This document shows, one piece after another, positions 9,206-17,001 of a stretch of DNA of 64,000 nt. The notes under the pieces are model-generated. The model did not search any database. It saw only the letters and a program-made list of their open reading frames with translations, and was not told where the DNA came from. The DNA lies in assembly GCF_016805305.1 (NCBI RefSeq), contig NZ_JAERQN010000018.1, positions 1 to 64,000 of the forward strand. The letters run 5' to 3'. The translations under genes were made by a program, and so were the position numbers. Each line of letters starts with the position of its first letter. The first letter of the stretch is position 1. The stretch is from Falsiroseomonas ponticola. Its GTDB lineage: Bacteria; Pseudomonadota; Alphaproteobacteria; Acetobacterales; Acetobacteraceae.

Positions 9206-9386
9206 GAGCAAGAAGACCGTGAAGGTGACCCAGACCGGGTCGCCGATCGGTCGCAAGCCCGGCCAGCGTGAGACGCTGATCGGGCTCGGGCTGAACAAGA
9301 TCCGTCGGTCGAGCGAGCTGGAGGATACCCCCGCGGTCCGCGGGATGATCCGCAAGGTCGCGCACCTGGTGAAGGTGGAGGGCTGA
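9198..9386 (+). CDS. rpmD: 50S ribosomal protein L30
   Basis: L30 is a small large-subunit protein. The ATG at 9198, inside the end of rpsE, gives 62 residues beginning MSESKKTVKVTQTGSPIGRK, the normal L30 length. Longer in-frame starts within rpsE would add an unrelated Arg-rich leader. The IGLGLNKIRRSSELEDTP core is diagnostic. rplO follows 4 bases downstream. Confidence 0.95.
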   Translation: MSESKKTVKVTQTGSPIGRKPGQRETLIGLGLNKIRRSSELEDTPAVRGMIRKVAHLVKVEG

Positions 9387-9390
9387 TCCG

Positions 9391-9876
9391 ATGAAGCTGA
9401 ACGAGATCCGCGACAACGAGGGCGCCCGCCCGAAGTTCAAGCGCGTCGGCCGCGGCATCGGCTCCGGCAAGGGCAAGACCTCCGGCCGCGGCGTGAAGGG
9501 TCAGAAGGCGCGCACCGGCGTGCGGCTGAACGGGTTCGAGGGCGGCCAGCTCCCGATCTATCGCCGCCTGCCGAAGCGGGGCTTCGTGAACCTCTTCCGC
9601 AAGCTCTACGCGCCGCTGAACCTGGGTTCGCTCGACAAGGCGATCGCCGATGGCCGCCTGCCGGCCGAAGGCGCGATCGACGAGGCGATGCTGCAGGCGG
9701 CCGGCGTGGTGCGTTCGTCGCAGAAATATGCCGGCGTGCGCCTGCTCGGCACGGGTGAGATCACCCGCGCCGTGACGATCACCGTCTCCGGTGCCTCCGC
9801 CGCGGCGATCGCCGCGGTCGAGGCCAAGGGTGGCAAGGTGACCGTGCTCGGCGCCGAGGCGGCGGCCGAAGGCTGA
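9391..9876 (+). CDS. rplO: 50S ribosomal protein L15
   Basis: L15 is a late-assembly protein of the large subunit. The 161-residue protein has the glycine-rich N-terminal RVGRGIGSGKGKTSGRGVKG, then GFEGGQLPIYRRLPKRGF, and the C-terminal globular domain. It is the last ribosomal gene before secY. A perfect stem-loop starts on the base after its stop codon. Confidence 0.97.
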   Translation: MKLNEIRDNEGARPKFKRVGRGIGSGKGKTSGRGVKGQKARTGVRLNGFEGGQLPIYRRLPKRGFVNLFRKLYAPLNLGSLDKAIADGRLPAEGAIDEAMLQAAGVVRSSQKYAGVRLLGTGEITRAVTITVSGASAAAIAAVEAKGGKVTVLGAEAAAEG

Positions 9877-9903
9877 CCGGATGGCCCGGCGCGCGCCATC
9901 CGG
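9877..9903 (+). promoter_or_regulatory. Stem-loop directly after the rplO stop
   Basis: A perfect 9-base stem (CCGGATGGC / GCCATCCGG) with a 9-base loop begins at the base after the rplO stop. It is not followed by a T run, so it is not a classical intrinsic terminator. The gap to secY is 161 bases, far longer than the spacing inside the cluster. The hairpin may stop 3' decay or attenuate secY. Function is inferred from position only. Confidence 0.5.
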
Positions 9904-10037
9904 CGTGGCGGCGGGCGCCGTGTGGCCCTTGCACCTGCGGGGGCGGGGCCGCACATTGATGGGGGTTGCGGAACGGCGTCCCGGGTCTGCCTTTGGGCGG
10001 GCCCCGGTGGCGCCGTTGTCGTGAGGAGGGATCGCGT

Positions 10038-11405
10038 ATGGCGTCCGCCGCCGAACAGCTTGCGGCCAATCTGAACCTGGGCGTGCTCGCCAAGGCGACG
10101 GAGCTGAAGAACCGGCTCTGGTTCACGCTGGGTGCGTTGCTGGTGTACCGGATCGGCTCCTATGTGCCGGTGCCCGGCATCGATGCCGCCGTGATGGGCG
10201 AGCTCCTGCAGCAGATGGGCGGCGGGATCCTCGGCATGTTCGACATGTTCACCGGCGGGTCGCTGGGGCGCATGACGATCTTTGCCCTCAACATCATGCC
10301 CTACATCTCGGCCTCCATCATCGTGCAGCTGATGACGGCGGCGATCCCGTCGTGGGAGGCGCTGAAGAAGGAAGGCGAGTCGGGGCGGAAGAAGCTCAAC
10401 CAGTACACCCGCTACCTGACGCTGGTGATCGCCATCTTCCAGGCCTACGGCATCGCGGTCGGCCTCGAGTCGCTGCGCGGCAGCTTCGGCTCCGCCGTGC
10501 ATGATCCGGGCTGGTTCTTCCGCATCGCCTGCGTGATCACGCTGGTCGGCGGCACCATGTTCCTGATGTGGCTGGGCGAGCAGATCACCGCGCGCGGCGT
10601 GGGCAACGGCATCAGCCTGATCATCTTCGCGGGCATCGTGGCCAACCTGCCGCATGCGCTGGCCAGCACGCTGGAACTCGGCCGCACCGGCGCACTGTCC
10701 ACCTTCTTCATCATCTTCTTCCTGCTGGTGGCGCTGGCCGTCATCGCCTTCGTGGTGTTCGTGGAGCGCGCGCAGCGCCGCATCCCCGTGCAGTACCCGA
10801 AGCGCCAGGTCGGCAACCGGATGTTCGGCGGCGAGAACACCCACCTGCCGCTGAAGCTGAACACCGCCGGCGTCATGCCGCCGATCTTCGCCTCCTCCCT
10901 CCTGCTGCTGCCCGCGACCTTCGCGGCCTTCCAGACGGACCGGGCGAGCGACTCGTGGCTGACGGACATCACCAACCTGCTGGCGCATGGCCAGCCGCTC
11001 TACATGGCGCTGTACCTGGCGCTGATCGTCTTCTTCGCCTTCTTCTACACGGCGGTGGTGTTCAACCCGCAGGAGACGGCGGACAACCTGCGCAAGTATG
11101 GCGGCTTCGTCCCCGGCATCCGGCCGGGCCAGCCGACGGCGCAGTATTTCGACCGGGTGCTGACCAGGCTGACGGCGGTGGGGGCGATCTACCTGTCCAT
11201 CGTCTGCCTGCTGCCCGAACTTCTCATTGCGAATTACGGCGTCCCCTTCTACTTCGGCGGCACCTCTCTGCTCATCATCGTGTCCGTCACCATGGACACG
11301 GTGGCGCAGGTGCAGTCGCATCTCTTCGCGCACCAGTATGAGGGGCTGATCAAGAAGGCCCGGCTGGGTGGCCGCGGCACACAACCGGGGGGACGTGGAC
11401 GATGA
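10038..11405 (+). CDS. secY: Preprotein translocase subunit SecY
   Basis: SecY is the ten-helix channel of the Sec translocon in the inner membrane. The ATG at 10038 follows AGGAGGG by 8 bases and gives 455 residues starting MASAAEQLAANLNLG. An earlier in-frame ATG at 9966 has no ribosome-binding site. Landmarks are GSYVPVPGID after the first helix, the TIFALNIMPYISASIIVQLM segment, and the cytoplasmic FNPQETADNLRKYGGFVPGI loop. It overlaps adk by 4 bases. Confidence 0.97.
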   Translation: MASAAEQLAANLNLGVLAKATELKNRLWFTLGALLVYRIGSYVPVPGIDAAVMGELLQQMGGGILGMFDMFTGGSLGRMTIFALNIMPYISASIIVQLMTAAIPSWEALKKEGESGRKKLNQYTRYLTLVIAIFQAYGIAVGLESLRGSFGSAVHDPGWFFRIACVITLVGGTMFLMWLGEQITARGVGNGISLIIFAGIVANLPHALASTLELGRTGALSTFFIIFFLLVALAVIAFVVFVERAQRRIPVQYPKRQVGNRMFGGENTHLPLKLNTAGVMPPIFASSLLLLPATFAAFQTDRASDSWLTDITNLLAHGQPLYMALYLALIVFFAFFYTAVVFNPQETADNLRKYGGFVPGIRPGQPTAQYFDRVLTRLTAVGAIYLSIVCLLPELLIANYGVPFYFGGTSLLIIVSVTMDTVAQVQSHLFAHQYEGLIKKARLGGRGTQPGGRGR

Positions 11406-12052
11406 GGCTGATCCTGCTGGGGCCTCCCGGCGCCGGGAAGGGGACGCAGGCCAAGCGGCTGGAGGAGCGGTACAGCATCTCCCAGATCTCGACCGGCGAC
11501 ATGCTGCGGGCCGAGGTGAAGGCGGGCTCCCCCATCGGGCTGGAGGCCAAGGCGATCATGGAGCGGGGCGACCTGGTCCCCGACGCCATCATCACGGCGA
11601 TGCTGGCGGCCCGCGTCTCCACCCCCGCCAGCGCCAAGGGCTTCATCCTGGATGGCTTCCCGCGCACGGTCCCGCAGGCCCAGGCGCTGGACCAGATGCT
11701 GGCCGAGAAGGCCATGCCGCTGGACCATGTGATCGAGCTGAAGGTGGACGACGCCGCGCTGGTCGAGCGCATCGCCGGCCGCTTCACCTGCGCCAAATGC
11801 GGGGAAGGCTACCACGACACCTTCAAGCAGCCGGCCCAGCCGGGTGTTTGCGACGCCTGCGGGGGGACCGAGTTCACCCGCCGGGCGGATGACAAGGCGG
11901 AGACGGTGGCCGCCAGGCTCGATGCCTATCACCGGCAGACCTCGCCGCTGCTGCCGCACTACGCGGCGCAGGGGAAGCTCCGCCAGGTCGATGGCATGGC
12001 AGAGATGGATGAGGTGACGCGGCAGATCGCCGCGGTGCTCGGGGCGGGTTGA
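11402..12052 (+). CDS. adk: Adenylate kinase, zinc-LID type
   Basis: Adenylate kinase interconverts ATP + AMP and 2 ADP in the cytoplasm. The P-loop GPPGAGKGT is at residues 7-15 and DGFPRT at 84-89. The long LID carries four cysteines at about 130, 133, 150 and 153 (CAKC and CDAC), so it should bind structural zinc, as in Gram-positive and many alphaproteobacterial enzymes. It has 216 residues. The ATG overlaps the secY stop (ATGA), the usual secY-adk coupling. Confidence 0.97.
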   Translation: MRLILLGPPGAGKGTQAKRLEERYSISQISTGDMLRAEVKAGSPIGLEAKAIMERGDLVPDAIITAMLAARVSTPASAKGFILDGFPRTVPQAQALDQMLAEKAMPLDHVIELKVDDAALVERIAGRFTCAKCGEGYHDTFKQPAQPGVCDACGGTEFTRRADDKAETVAARLDAYHRQTSPLLPHYAAQGKLRQVDGMAEMDEVTRQIAAVLGAG

Positions 12053-12062
12053 GCACGGGCGC

Positions 12063-12090
12063 TTGACTCCCCCGGCGGCGCCGGTGTAAC
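12063..12090 (+). promoter_or_regulatory. Candidate promoter of the rpsM-rplQ operon
   Basis: TTGACT (12063-12068), a 16-base spacer and TGTAAC (12085-12090) match a sigma-70-type promoter, within the first 40 bases after adk. It lies ahead of a 230-base leader and rpsM, so the alpha operon can probably be transcribed separately from the upstream block. Confidence 0.55.
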
Positions 12091-12332
12091 CCCCCGCGCC
12101 TGCGGTCCGGGGTTCACCCCGGCCGCTCTTTGCCGTTGCAAACTTGGACCAAGACGGTCGCGCCAGCCAAGGCTGGCGCGCTCCACCGCCCCGGCGGTCC
12201 GGTTTGAGTGTTTCTCGGGCCCGCCGGCCCGGTGTGATCGTCCCCCATCGCAGGATGGGGATTTGGGTTCCAGCGGGCCGCGTGCCCGATGTTTTGAGAA
12301 GCGGGCTCCGGCCCGATGAGGAGAGAGGCACC
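12091..12332 (+). promoter_or_regulatory. Structured 5' leader before rpsM
   Basis: This 242-base stretch has no convincing gene but several perfect hairpins. They are GCGCCAGCC/GGCTGGCGC at 12160-12179, CCCCATC/GATGGGG with loop GCAG at 12243-12260, and CGGGC/GCCCG with loop TCCG at 12302-12315, which ends just before the GAGGAGAG ribosome-binding site. In enterobacteria S4 represses this operon through a folded leader. S4 is not encoded in this operon as seen here, so any similar control is inference. Confidence 0.45.
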
Positions 12333-12710
12333 GTGGCGCGCATCGCCGGCGTGAACATCCCAACCAACAAGCGGGTGCTCATCTCGCTTCGCTATATCTT
12401 TGGCATTGGCCCCTCCAACGCCAAGGTCATCTGCAACCAGCTCGGCATTCCCGACGACCGTCGCGTGAACCAGCTGACGGATGACGAGATCCTCAAGATC
12501 CGCGAGCTGATCGACCGCGAATACCGCGTCGAGGGCGACCTGCGGCGTGAAGAGGCGATGAACAAGAAGCGCCTGATGGACATGGCCTGCTACCGCGGCC
12601 TGCGCCATCGCAAGGGGCTTCCCGTCCGCGGCCAGCGCACGCACACCAATGCGCGCACCCGCAAGGGCAAGGCGGTCGCGATCGCCGGCAAGAAGAAGGT
12701 GACGAAGTAA
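12333..12710 (+). CDS. rpsM: 30S ribosomal protein S13
   Basis: S13 lies at the head of the small subunit and touches the P-site tRNA and L5. The GTG at 12333, 8 bases after GAGGAGAG, gives MARIAGVNIPTNKRV and 125 residues, the family length. Upstream in-frame starts would translate the structured leader and are rejected. RGLRHRKGLPVRGQRTHTNA near residues 88-107 is the S13 signature. rpsK follows one base after the stop. Confidence 0.97.
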   Translation: MARIAGVNIPTNKRVLISLRYIFGIGPSNAKVICNQLGIPDDRRVNQLTDDEILKIRELIDREYRVEGDLRREEAMNKKRLMDMACYRGLRHRKGLPVRGQRTHTNARTRKGKAVAIAGKKKVTK

Positions 12711-12711
12711 G

Positions 12712-13116
12712 ATGGCCCGCGAACCCCGCGCCGGCGCCGGCCAGCGGCCGCGCAAGAAGGAACGGAAGAACATCTCTTCCGGCGTCGCCCATGTGCTGGC
12801 GTCCTTCAACAACACCGTCGTGACCATCACCGACGCGCAGGGCAATGCCATCGCGTGGTCGTCCTCCGGCAGCCAGGGCTTCAAGGGCAGCCGCAAGAGC
12901 ACGCCCTACGCCGCCCAGGTTGCCGCCGAAGACGCCGGCAAGAAGGCCCGCGAGCATGGCATGGAGACGCTGGAGATCCAGGTCTCCGGCCCCGGCTCGG
13001 GCCGCGAATCCGCGCTCCGCGCGCTGCAGGCCGTGGGCTTCTACGTCACCGCGATCCGGGACGTGACGCCCATCCCGCACAATGGCTGCCGTCCCCGGAA
13101 GCGCCGCCGCGTCTGA
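12712..13116 (+). CDS. rpsK: 30S ribosomal protein S11
   Basis: S11 forms the platform of the small subunit next to the Shine-Dalgarno helix. The 134-residue protein has the AHVLASFNNTVVTITDAQGN segment, SGSQGFKGSRKSTPYAAQ, and the ending DVTPIPHNGCRPRKRRRV, all diagnostic. A 69-base gap with a stable hairpin separates it from rpoA. Confidence 0.97.
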   Translation: MAREPRAGAGQRPRKKERKNISSGVAHVLASFNNTVVTITDAQGNAIAWSSSGSQGFKGSRKSTPYAAQVAAEDAGKKAREHGMETLEIQVSGPGSGRESALRALQAVGFYVTAIRDVTPIPHNGCRPRKRRRV

Positions 13117-13135
13117 GGACGCAGCTGCTGCCGCG

Positions 13136-13157
13136 GCGCGCCTGATCGCAGGCGCGC
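13136..13157 (+). promoter_or_regulatory. Stem-loop between rpsK and rpoA
   Basis: A perfect 9-base stem (GCGCGCCTG / CAGGCGCGC) with an ATCG loop lies 28 bases before the rpoA start, in an operon whose other junctions are 1 to 30 bases. It could mark an mRNA processing site or modulate rpoA expression. Only the inverted repeat itself is observed. Confidence 0.45.
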
Positions 13158-13185
13158 CCCTCCGGGCCGGGCAAGGGAAAAGACC

Positions 13186-14199
13186 GTGATCGAGAAGAAC
13201 TGGCGTTCGCTGATCGAGACCAAGAAGGACGTCGAGCTCGGGTCCGATCCGACCCGCGTGGCGACGATCGTGGCGGAGCCGCTGGAGCGCGGCTTCGGCA
13301 TGACGCTTGGCAACGCGCTGCGCCGCATCCTGCTGTCGTCCCTCCAGGGCGCGGCCGTGACGGCCATCCGCATCGACGGCGCGCTGCATGAATTCAGCAG
13401 CCTCCAGGGCGTGCGCGAGGACGTGACGGACATCGTCCTGAACGTGAAGCAGCTGGCCGTGCGCATGCAGGGCGATGGCCCGAAGCGCCTGCAGCTGACC
13501 GCGACCGGCCCCGGAGAGGTCACCGCCGGCCAGATCCAGACGACCGGCGACATCGAGATCTCGAACCCGGACCTGGTCATCTGCTCCCTCGATGACGGCG
13601 CCCGCCTGTCCATGGAACTGACCGTGGACACGGGCAAGGGCTACGTCCCCGCCAGCGAGAACCGGCCCGAGGATGCGCCGATCGGCCTGATCCCGATCGA
13701 CGCCATCTACTCCCCGGTCCGCCGCGTGGCCTACCAGGTGCAGCCGACCCGCGTCGGCCAGAAGACCGACTACGACAAGCTGGTCCTGACGGTCGAGACC
13801 GATGGCACCGTCTCCCCGGAGGATGCGGTCGGCATCGCCGCGCGCATCCTGCAGGAGCAGCTGCAGCTCTTCATCAACTTCGAGGAGCCGCGCCAGCGCG
13901 TGGTGGAGGAGATCCGCGACGATCTCCCCTTCAACCGCAACCTGCTGCGCAAGGTGGACGAGCTGGAACTGTCGGTCCGTTCGGCGAACTGCCTGAAGAA
14001 CGACAACATCGTCTATATCGGCGACCTGGTGCAGAAGACGGAGCAGGAGATGCTCCGGACCCCGAATTTCGGCCGCAAGTCGTTGAACGAGATCAAGGAG
14101 GTCCTCGCCTCCATGGGTCTCGGCCTGGGGCTCACCGTCCCGGGCTGGCCGCCCGAGAACATCGAGGACCTCGCGAAGAAGCTCGAGGAGCCCTTCTGA
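13186..14199 (+). CDS. rpoA: DNA-directed RNA polymerase subunit alpha
   Basis: The alpha subunit dimerises to nucleate RNA polymerase and contacts UP elements and activators through its C-terminal domain. The GTG start gives MIEKNWRSLIETKKD, normal for alphaproteobacteria, behind AAGGGAAAAG. The length is 337 residues. The N-terminal domain carries GFGMTLGNALRRILLSSLQG near residues 35-54. The C-terminal domain (about 250-337) has SVRSANCLKNDNI and NFGRKSLNEIKEVL. All expected parts are intact. Confidence 0.98.
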   Translation: MIEKNWRSLIETKKDVELGSDPTRVATIVAEPLERGFGMTLGNALRRILLSSLQGAAVTAIRIDGALHEFSSLQGVREDVTDIVLNVKQLAVRMQGDGPKRLQLTATGPGEVTAGQIQTTGDIEISNPDLVICSLDDGARLSMELTVDTGKGYVPASENRPEDAPIGLIPIDAIYSPVRRVAYQVQPTRVGQKTDYDKLVLTVETDGTVSPEDAVGIAARILQEQLQLFINFEEPRQRVVEEIRDDLPFNRNLLRKVDELELSVRSANCLKNDNIVYIGDLVQKTEQEMLRTPNFGRKSLNEIKEVLASMGLGLGLTVPGWPPENIEDLAKKLEEPF

Positions 14200-14229
14200 G
14201 GGCGCCCCGGGAAGTAAGGAAACAGGACC

Positions 14230-14655
14230 ATGCGTCACGGCGTTGCCGGCCGTAAGCTCGGCGTCACCTCCAGCCACCGCGTTGCCATGCTCCGCAGCAT
14301 GGCGACCGCGCTGCTCAAGCACGAACAGATCAGCACGACGCTGCCGAAGGCGAAGGAGCTGCGCCCCTATGTCGAGCGCATCATCACGCTCGGCAAGCGC
14401 GGCGACCTGCATGCCCGCCGCCAGGCCTATGCCCAGGTGCGCGACCCGAAGGTGGTGGACAAGCTCTTCACCACCATCGCGGATCGCTACAAGGGCCGCG
14501 CCGGCGGCTACACCCGCGTCCTGAAGGCCGGCATGCGCTACGGCGATGCCGCCGACATGGCGATCATCGAGTTGATCGACCGCGACCCCGCCGCCAAGGG
14601 CCTCGACAGCGGCCCGGTGGCGGAGCAGGCGGAGAGCGAGGCGGACGCGGCGTAA
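14230..14655 (+). CDS. rplQ: 50S ribosomal protein L17
   Basis: L17 is a large-subunit protein near the tunnel exit. The sequence starts MRHGVAGRKLGVTSSHRVAM and contains KELRPYVERIITLGKRGD near residues 40-57. The last 20 residues are an acidic Ala-rich tail, giving 141 residues. It ends the alpha operon and is followed 30 bases on by a strong intrinsic terminator. Confidence 0.97.
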   Translation: MRHGVAGRKLGVTSSHRVAMLRSMATALLKHEQISTTLPKAKELRPYVERIITLGKRGDLHARRQAYAQVRDPKVVDKLFTTIADRYKGRAGGYTRVLKAGMRYGDAADMAIIELIDRDPAAKGLDSGPVAEQAESEADAA

Positions 14656-14684
14656 GCCGCTTCTGCATCGACGGGATACGGGAA

Positions 14685-14707
14685 GGGCGCCGCGAGGCGC
14701 CCTTTTT
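14685..14707 (+). terminator. Intrinsic terminator of the ribosomal/rpoA operon
   Basis: A perfect 7-base GC stem (GGGCGCC / GGCGCCC) with a GCGA loop is followed at once by five T. It lies 30 bases after the rplQ stop and is the clearest rho-independent terminator in the window. Confidence 0.9.
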
Positions 14708-14796
14708 CGTGGCCGCCCCACGACAAGCTCGACAAAGCTCGACTTGCCGGCCCGCCCCCCGCGGCGCATCCAGCGGGGGCAGGAGACCACGGCGCC

Positions 14797-16035
14797 ATGA
14801 TCCGAGACTTTCGCCGCCGGGCGCTGATGGGCGCGGGCCTCGCCGCCCTCGGCGCCGGCGCGGCCCGCGGCCAGAGCACGCCCTTCGCGACCGGGGCCGG
14901 CATCCGCCCGATCGGGCGCTATGACCTCGATCGCCTGGCGCGGATCACCGGGCCGGAACTGCGCGCCTTCATGGCGTCCTCCACCCTGCCTTCGGCCTAT
15001 GAGGGGCGCTTCCCCCCGCCGCGCCATGCCGTGGACCTCTTCCAGGTCACCTACCGTTCCGTGGTGCCGGAGCGCGGCAATGCCCCCACCATCGCCTCCG
15101 GGCTGGTGGCGCTGCCCGATTCCGGCGCGCGGCAACTGCCGCTGCTCTCCTACCAGCACGGCACGGTGTTCGACCGCGGCTACGTCCCCTCCAACCCCGA
15201 TGCCTCGATGGAGACGCGGCTGATGCTCGCGGCCTTCGCGTCGCAGGGCTACGCGGTCATGGGGGCCGATTATTTCGGGCGCGGCGCCTCCACCCTGCCG
15301 GACAGCTACCTGGTCGCGGGCAGCACGCGCCAGGCGAATCTCGACATGCTGCTGGCGACGCGGGACCTGCTGGCCGCGCGCGGCATCGGCGTGACGCGCT
15401 TCTTCCTCAGCGGCTGGTCGCAGGGGGGCTGGGTGACGATGCAGCACCTGCGCAACCTGGAGCGGCACGGATTGGCGCCCCGCGCGGCCGCCGTGGCCAG
15501 CGCGCCGGTGGACATCTACCTCACCATGAACCGCTGGATGGGCAATCCGCAGCCCGTGGACGCGGTGTACCTGCCCGGCGTCGTCGCCATCCAGATGGGC
15601 GCGCAGGCGCATTACCACCGGCAGGACGGGCTGCTGGAGGCCGCGCTCCCCCCCGCCTTCGTCGCGCCCTCCCGCGCCCTGCACGCCAGCGCGATGGCGT
15701 GGGAGGATTTCCTGGCCGCCACCACGCCGCGGCTGGCGGATTTCATCCGGCCGGAATTCCGCGCGACCGGCGCCGCCGGCGATGCGCCCTACTGGCAGGT
15801 GCTGCGCGCGGCGGAGGCCTATCAGTGGAAATCGGCCACGCCGCTCCGCGTCTATACGGGCGGACAGGACGAGGTGACGCCCCGCAGCGTCGGCGGGCTG
15901 CCGGAGGCGACGCAGCGCCTGCTTGGCGGGGCGCCGGTGCGGACGATCGATGCCGGCGACCGGGCGGATCACCGGGCCGTCTTCGTGCATGGGATCCTGG
16001 ACCAGAAGCCCTGGTTCGACGCCATGCTGGCCTGA
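14797..16035 (+). CDS. Secreted alpha/beta hydrolase (lipase/esterase-like)
   Basis: This 412-residue protein is probably an exported serine esterase or lipase; the substrate is unknown. The N-terminus RRRALMGAGLAALGAG followed by ARGQ looks like a Tat-type signal peptide. The nucleophile elbow GWSQG places Ser at about 208. Asp near 358 (GGQDEV) and His near 392 (DRADHRA) are candidates for the rest of the triad, and SYQHGTVF near 118-125 may form the oxyanion region. It resembles the secretory-lipase/PhoPQ-like hydrolase fold. It is a lone gene after the terminator, converging on the minus-strand DUF4166 gene 8 bases away. Confidence 0.8.
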   Translation: MIRDFRRRALMGAGLAALGAGAARGQSTPFATGAGIRPIGRYDLDRLARITGPELRAFMASSTLPSAYEGRFPPPRHAVDLFQVTYRSVVPERGNAPTIASGLVALPDSGARQLPLLSYQHGTVFDRGYVPSNPDASMETRLMLAAFASQGYAVMGADYFGRGASTLPDSYLVAGSTRQANLDMLLATRDLLAARGIGVTRFFLSGWSQGGWVTMQHLRNLERHGLAPRAAAVASAPVDIYLTMNRWMGNPQPVDAVYLPGVVAIQMGAQAHYHRQDGLLEAALPPAFVAPSRALHASAMAWEDFLAATTPRLADFIRPEFRATGAAGDAPYWQVLRAAEAYQWKSATPLRVYTGGQDEVTPRSVGGLPEATQRLLGGAPVRTIDAGDRADHRAVFVHGILDQKPWFDAMLA

Positions 16036-16042
16036 TCGCCGG

Positions 16043-16567
16043 TCAGCCGGGCTCCAGCCACCCGCGGTACCGCACGACCCGCCCGAGGCCCAGCGGCAGC
16101 CGCACCTGCACATCGAAGCGGAAGCGCCCCGCCGCGTCCTCGCCCTCCACCGCGTCGCCAAGGGGCGCCAGGGCCAGGGGCAGGGGCACGCCCAGCAGCC
16201 GCCACCCCCGCACCACCACGCGCAGCCCGGCGGCATCCGCCGGCACGGCGATGCGGAAGGCGAAGGGGCCGAACCGCTCCTCCAGCCCCGCCGCGCCCAG
16301 CGCCATGCGGCTGCGGAAGCGCTTGCCGGCGAAGTCGCGCATCCAGGCCTCGCCATCCGCATCGGCCGCGATGGACACGCGCACGGGCACGCGCGCGGCG
16401 GCGGCGGGGAAGCCGACGAACCAGGCCGCGATCCGCGCCAGCACGCCCTGCGGCCCCTCGACCTCGGCCTCCCCGGCGAAGGTCCCGCCCGCATGCAGCC
16501 GGCGCACCGCCGCGGGCAGCGCCGCGTAGGCGTCCGGCCCCAGCACCGCGGCGAACAGCGCGCTCAC
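16043..16567 (-). CDS. DUF4166 domain protein
   Basis: This is a 174-residue protein with no signal peptide or membrane helix. The sequence from LFAAVLGPDAYAALPAAVRR to the closing VRYRGWLEPG matches my memory of DUF4166 proteins, a family of unknown function often attached to or near oxidoreductases. Its start overlaps the stop of the upstream DCC gene (16564-16567, ATGA), so the two are translated together. It is the last gene of the minus-strand run that starts at 20828. Confidence 0.7.
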   Translation of the reverse strand: MSALFAAVLGPDAYAALPAAVRRLHAGGTFAGEAEVEGPQGVLARIAAWFVGFPAAAARVPVRVSIAADADGEAWMRDFAGKRFRSRMALGAAGLEERFGPFAFRIAVPADAAGLRVVVRGWRLLGVPLPLALAPLGDAVEGEDAAGRFRFDVQVRLPLGLGRVVRYRGWLEPG

Positions 16568-17001
16568 TCCTCCCGCGCGACGTGGCGGCGCAGTTCCGGC
16601 CCCGGGATCATGCAGGTCTCCGTCTTGCCGAACAGCCGGTAGCGGTTGCGCGCGATGCGGTCATAGACCCAGTCCCGCAGCCCCTTCGGCACATGCCGCA
16701 GGTGGCGTGCCCAGCCGTAGCGGGGCAGGCGCGCCAGCACCTGGATGGCGGCGTCGGACTTCATGTAGGCGGTGCCGTCGATCACCACGGCATTGCTCTC
16801 CGGCATCACCGGGTCGATCCCGAGCAGCCCGGCCATCCGCGTGCCCAGCGGGTCCTGCACGGCGGTGAACCTGAAGCGGGCCTCCGGATCGCGCGCGGCG
16901 ACGAAGCGGAAGGCCGCGGAGCAGATCACGCAGACCCCGTCATACAGCACCGTCCCGTCCGCGATGCCCTGCACCGGCTTCGGCGCCCAGCGATCCGCCA
17001 T
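16564..17001 (-). CDS. DCC-family thiol-disulfide oxidoreductase-like protein
   Basis: This 145-residue protein belongs to the DUF393/DCC family, named for its Asp-Cys-Cys motif. It is seen here as YDGVCVICSAA with Asp21, Cys24 and Cys27. The role is presumed thiol-disulfide exchange, without a defined partner. It starts next to the stop of the DMT transporter and overlaps the DUF4166 gene, giving a tightly coupled trio. DCC next to DUF4166 may indicate a shared job. Confidence 0.8.
   Translation of the reverse strand: MADRWAPKPVQGIADGTVLYDGVCVICSAAFRFVAARDPEARFRFTAVQDPLGTRMAGLLGIDPVMPESNAVVIDGTAYMKSDAAIQVLARLPRYGWARHLRHVPKGLRDWVYDRIARNRYRLFGKTETCMIPGPELRRHVAREE

Noticed and set aside
14728..14750. 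Short direct repeat AAGCTCGAC after the rplQ terminator
   Set aside because: Two copies of nine bases in non-coding DNA are compatible with chance.
12493..16494. Very long open frame on the minus strand opposite rpsM-rpsK-rpoA-rplQ and the hydrolase
   Set aside because: It is antisense to genes of certain identity, has Arg/His/Ala/Gly-biased composition, no family motif and no ribosome-binding site; such frames are expected in DNA with few A/T.
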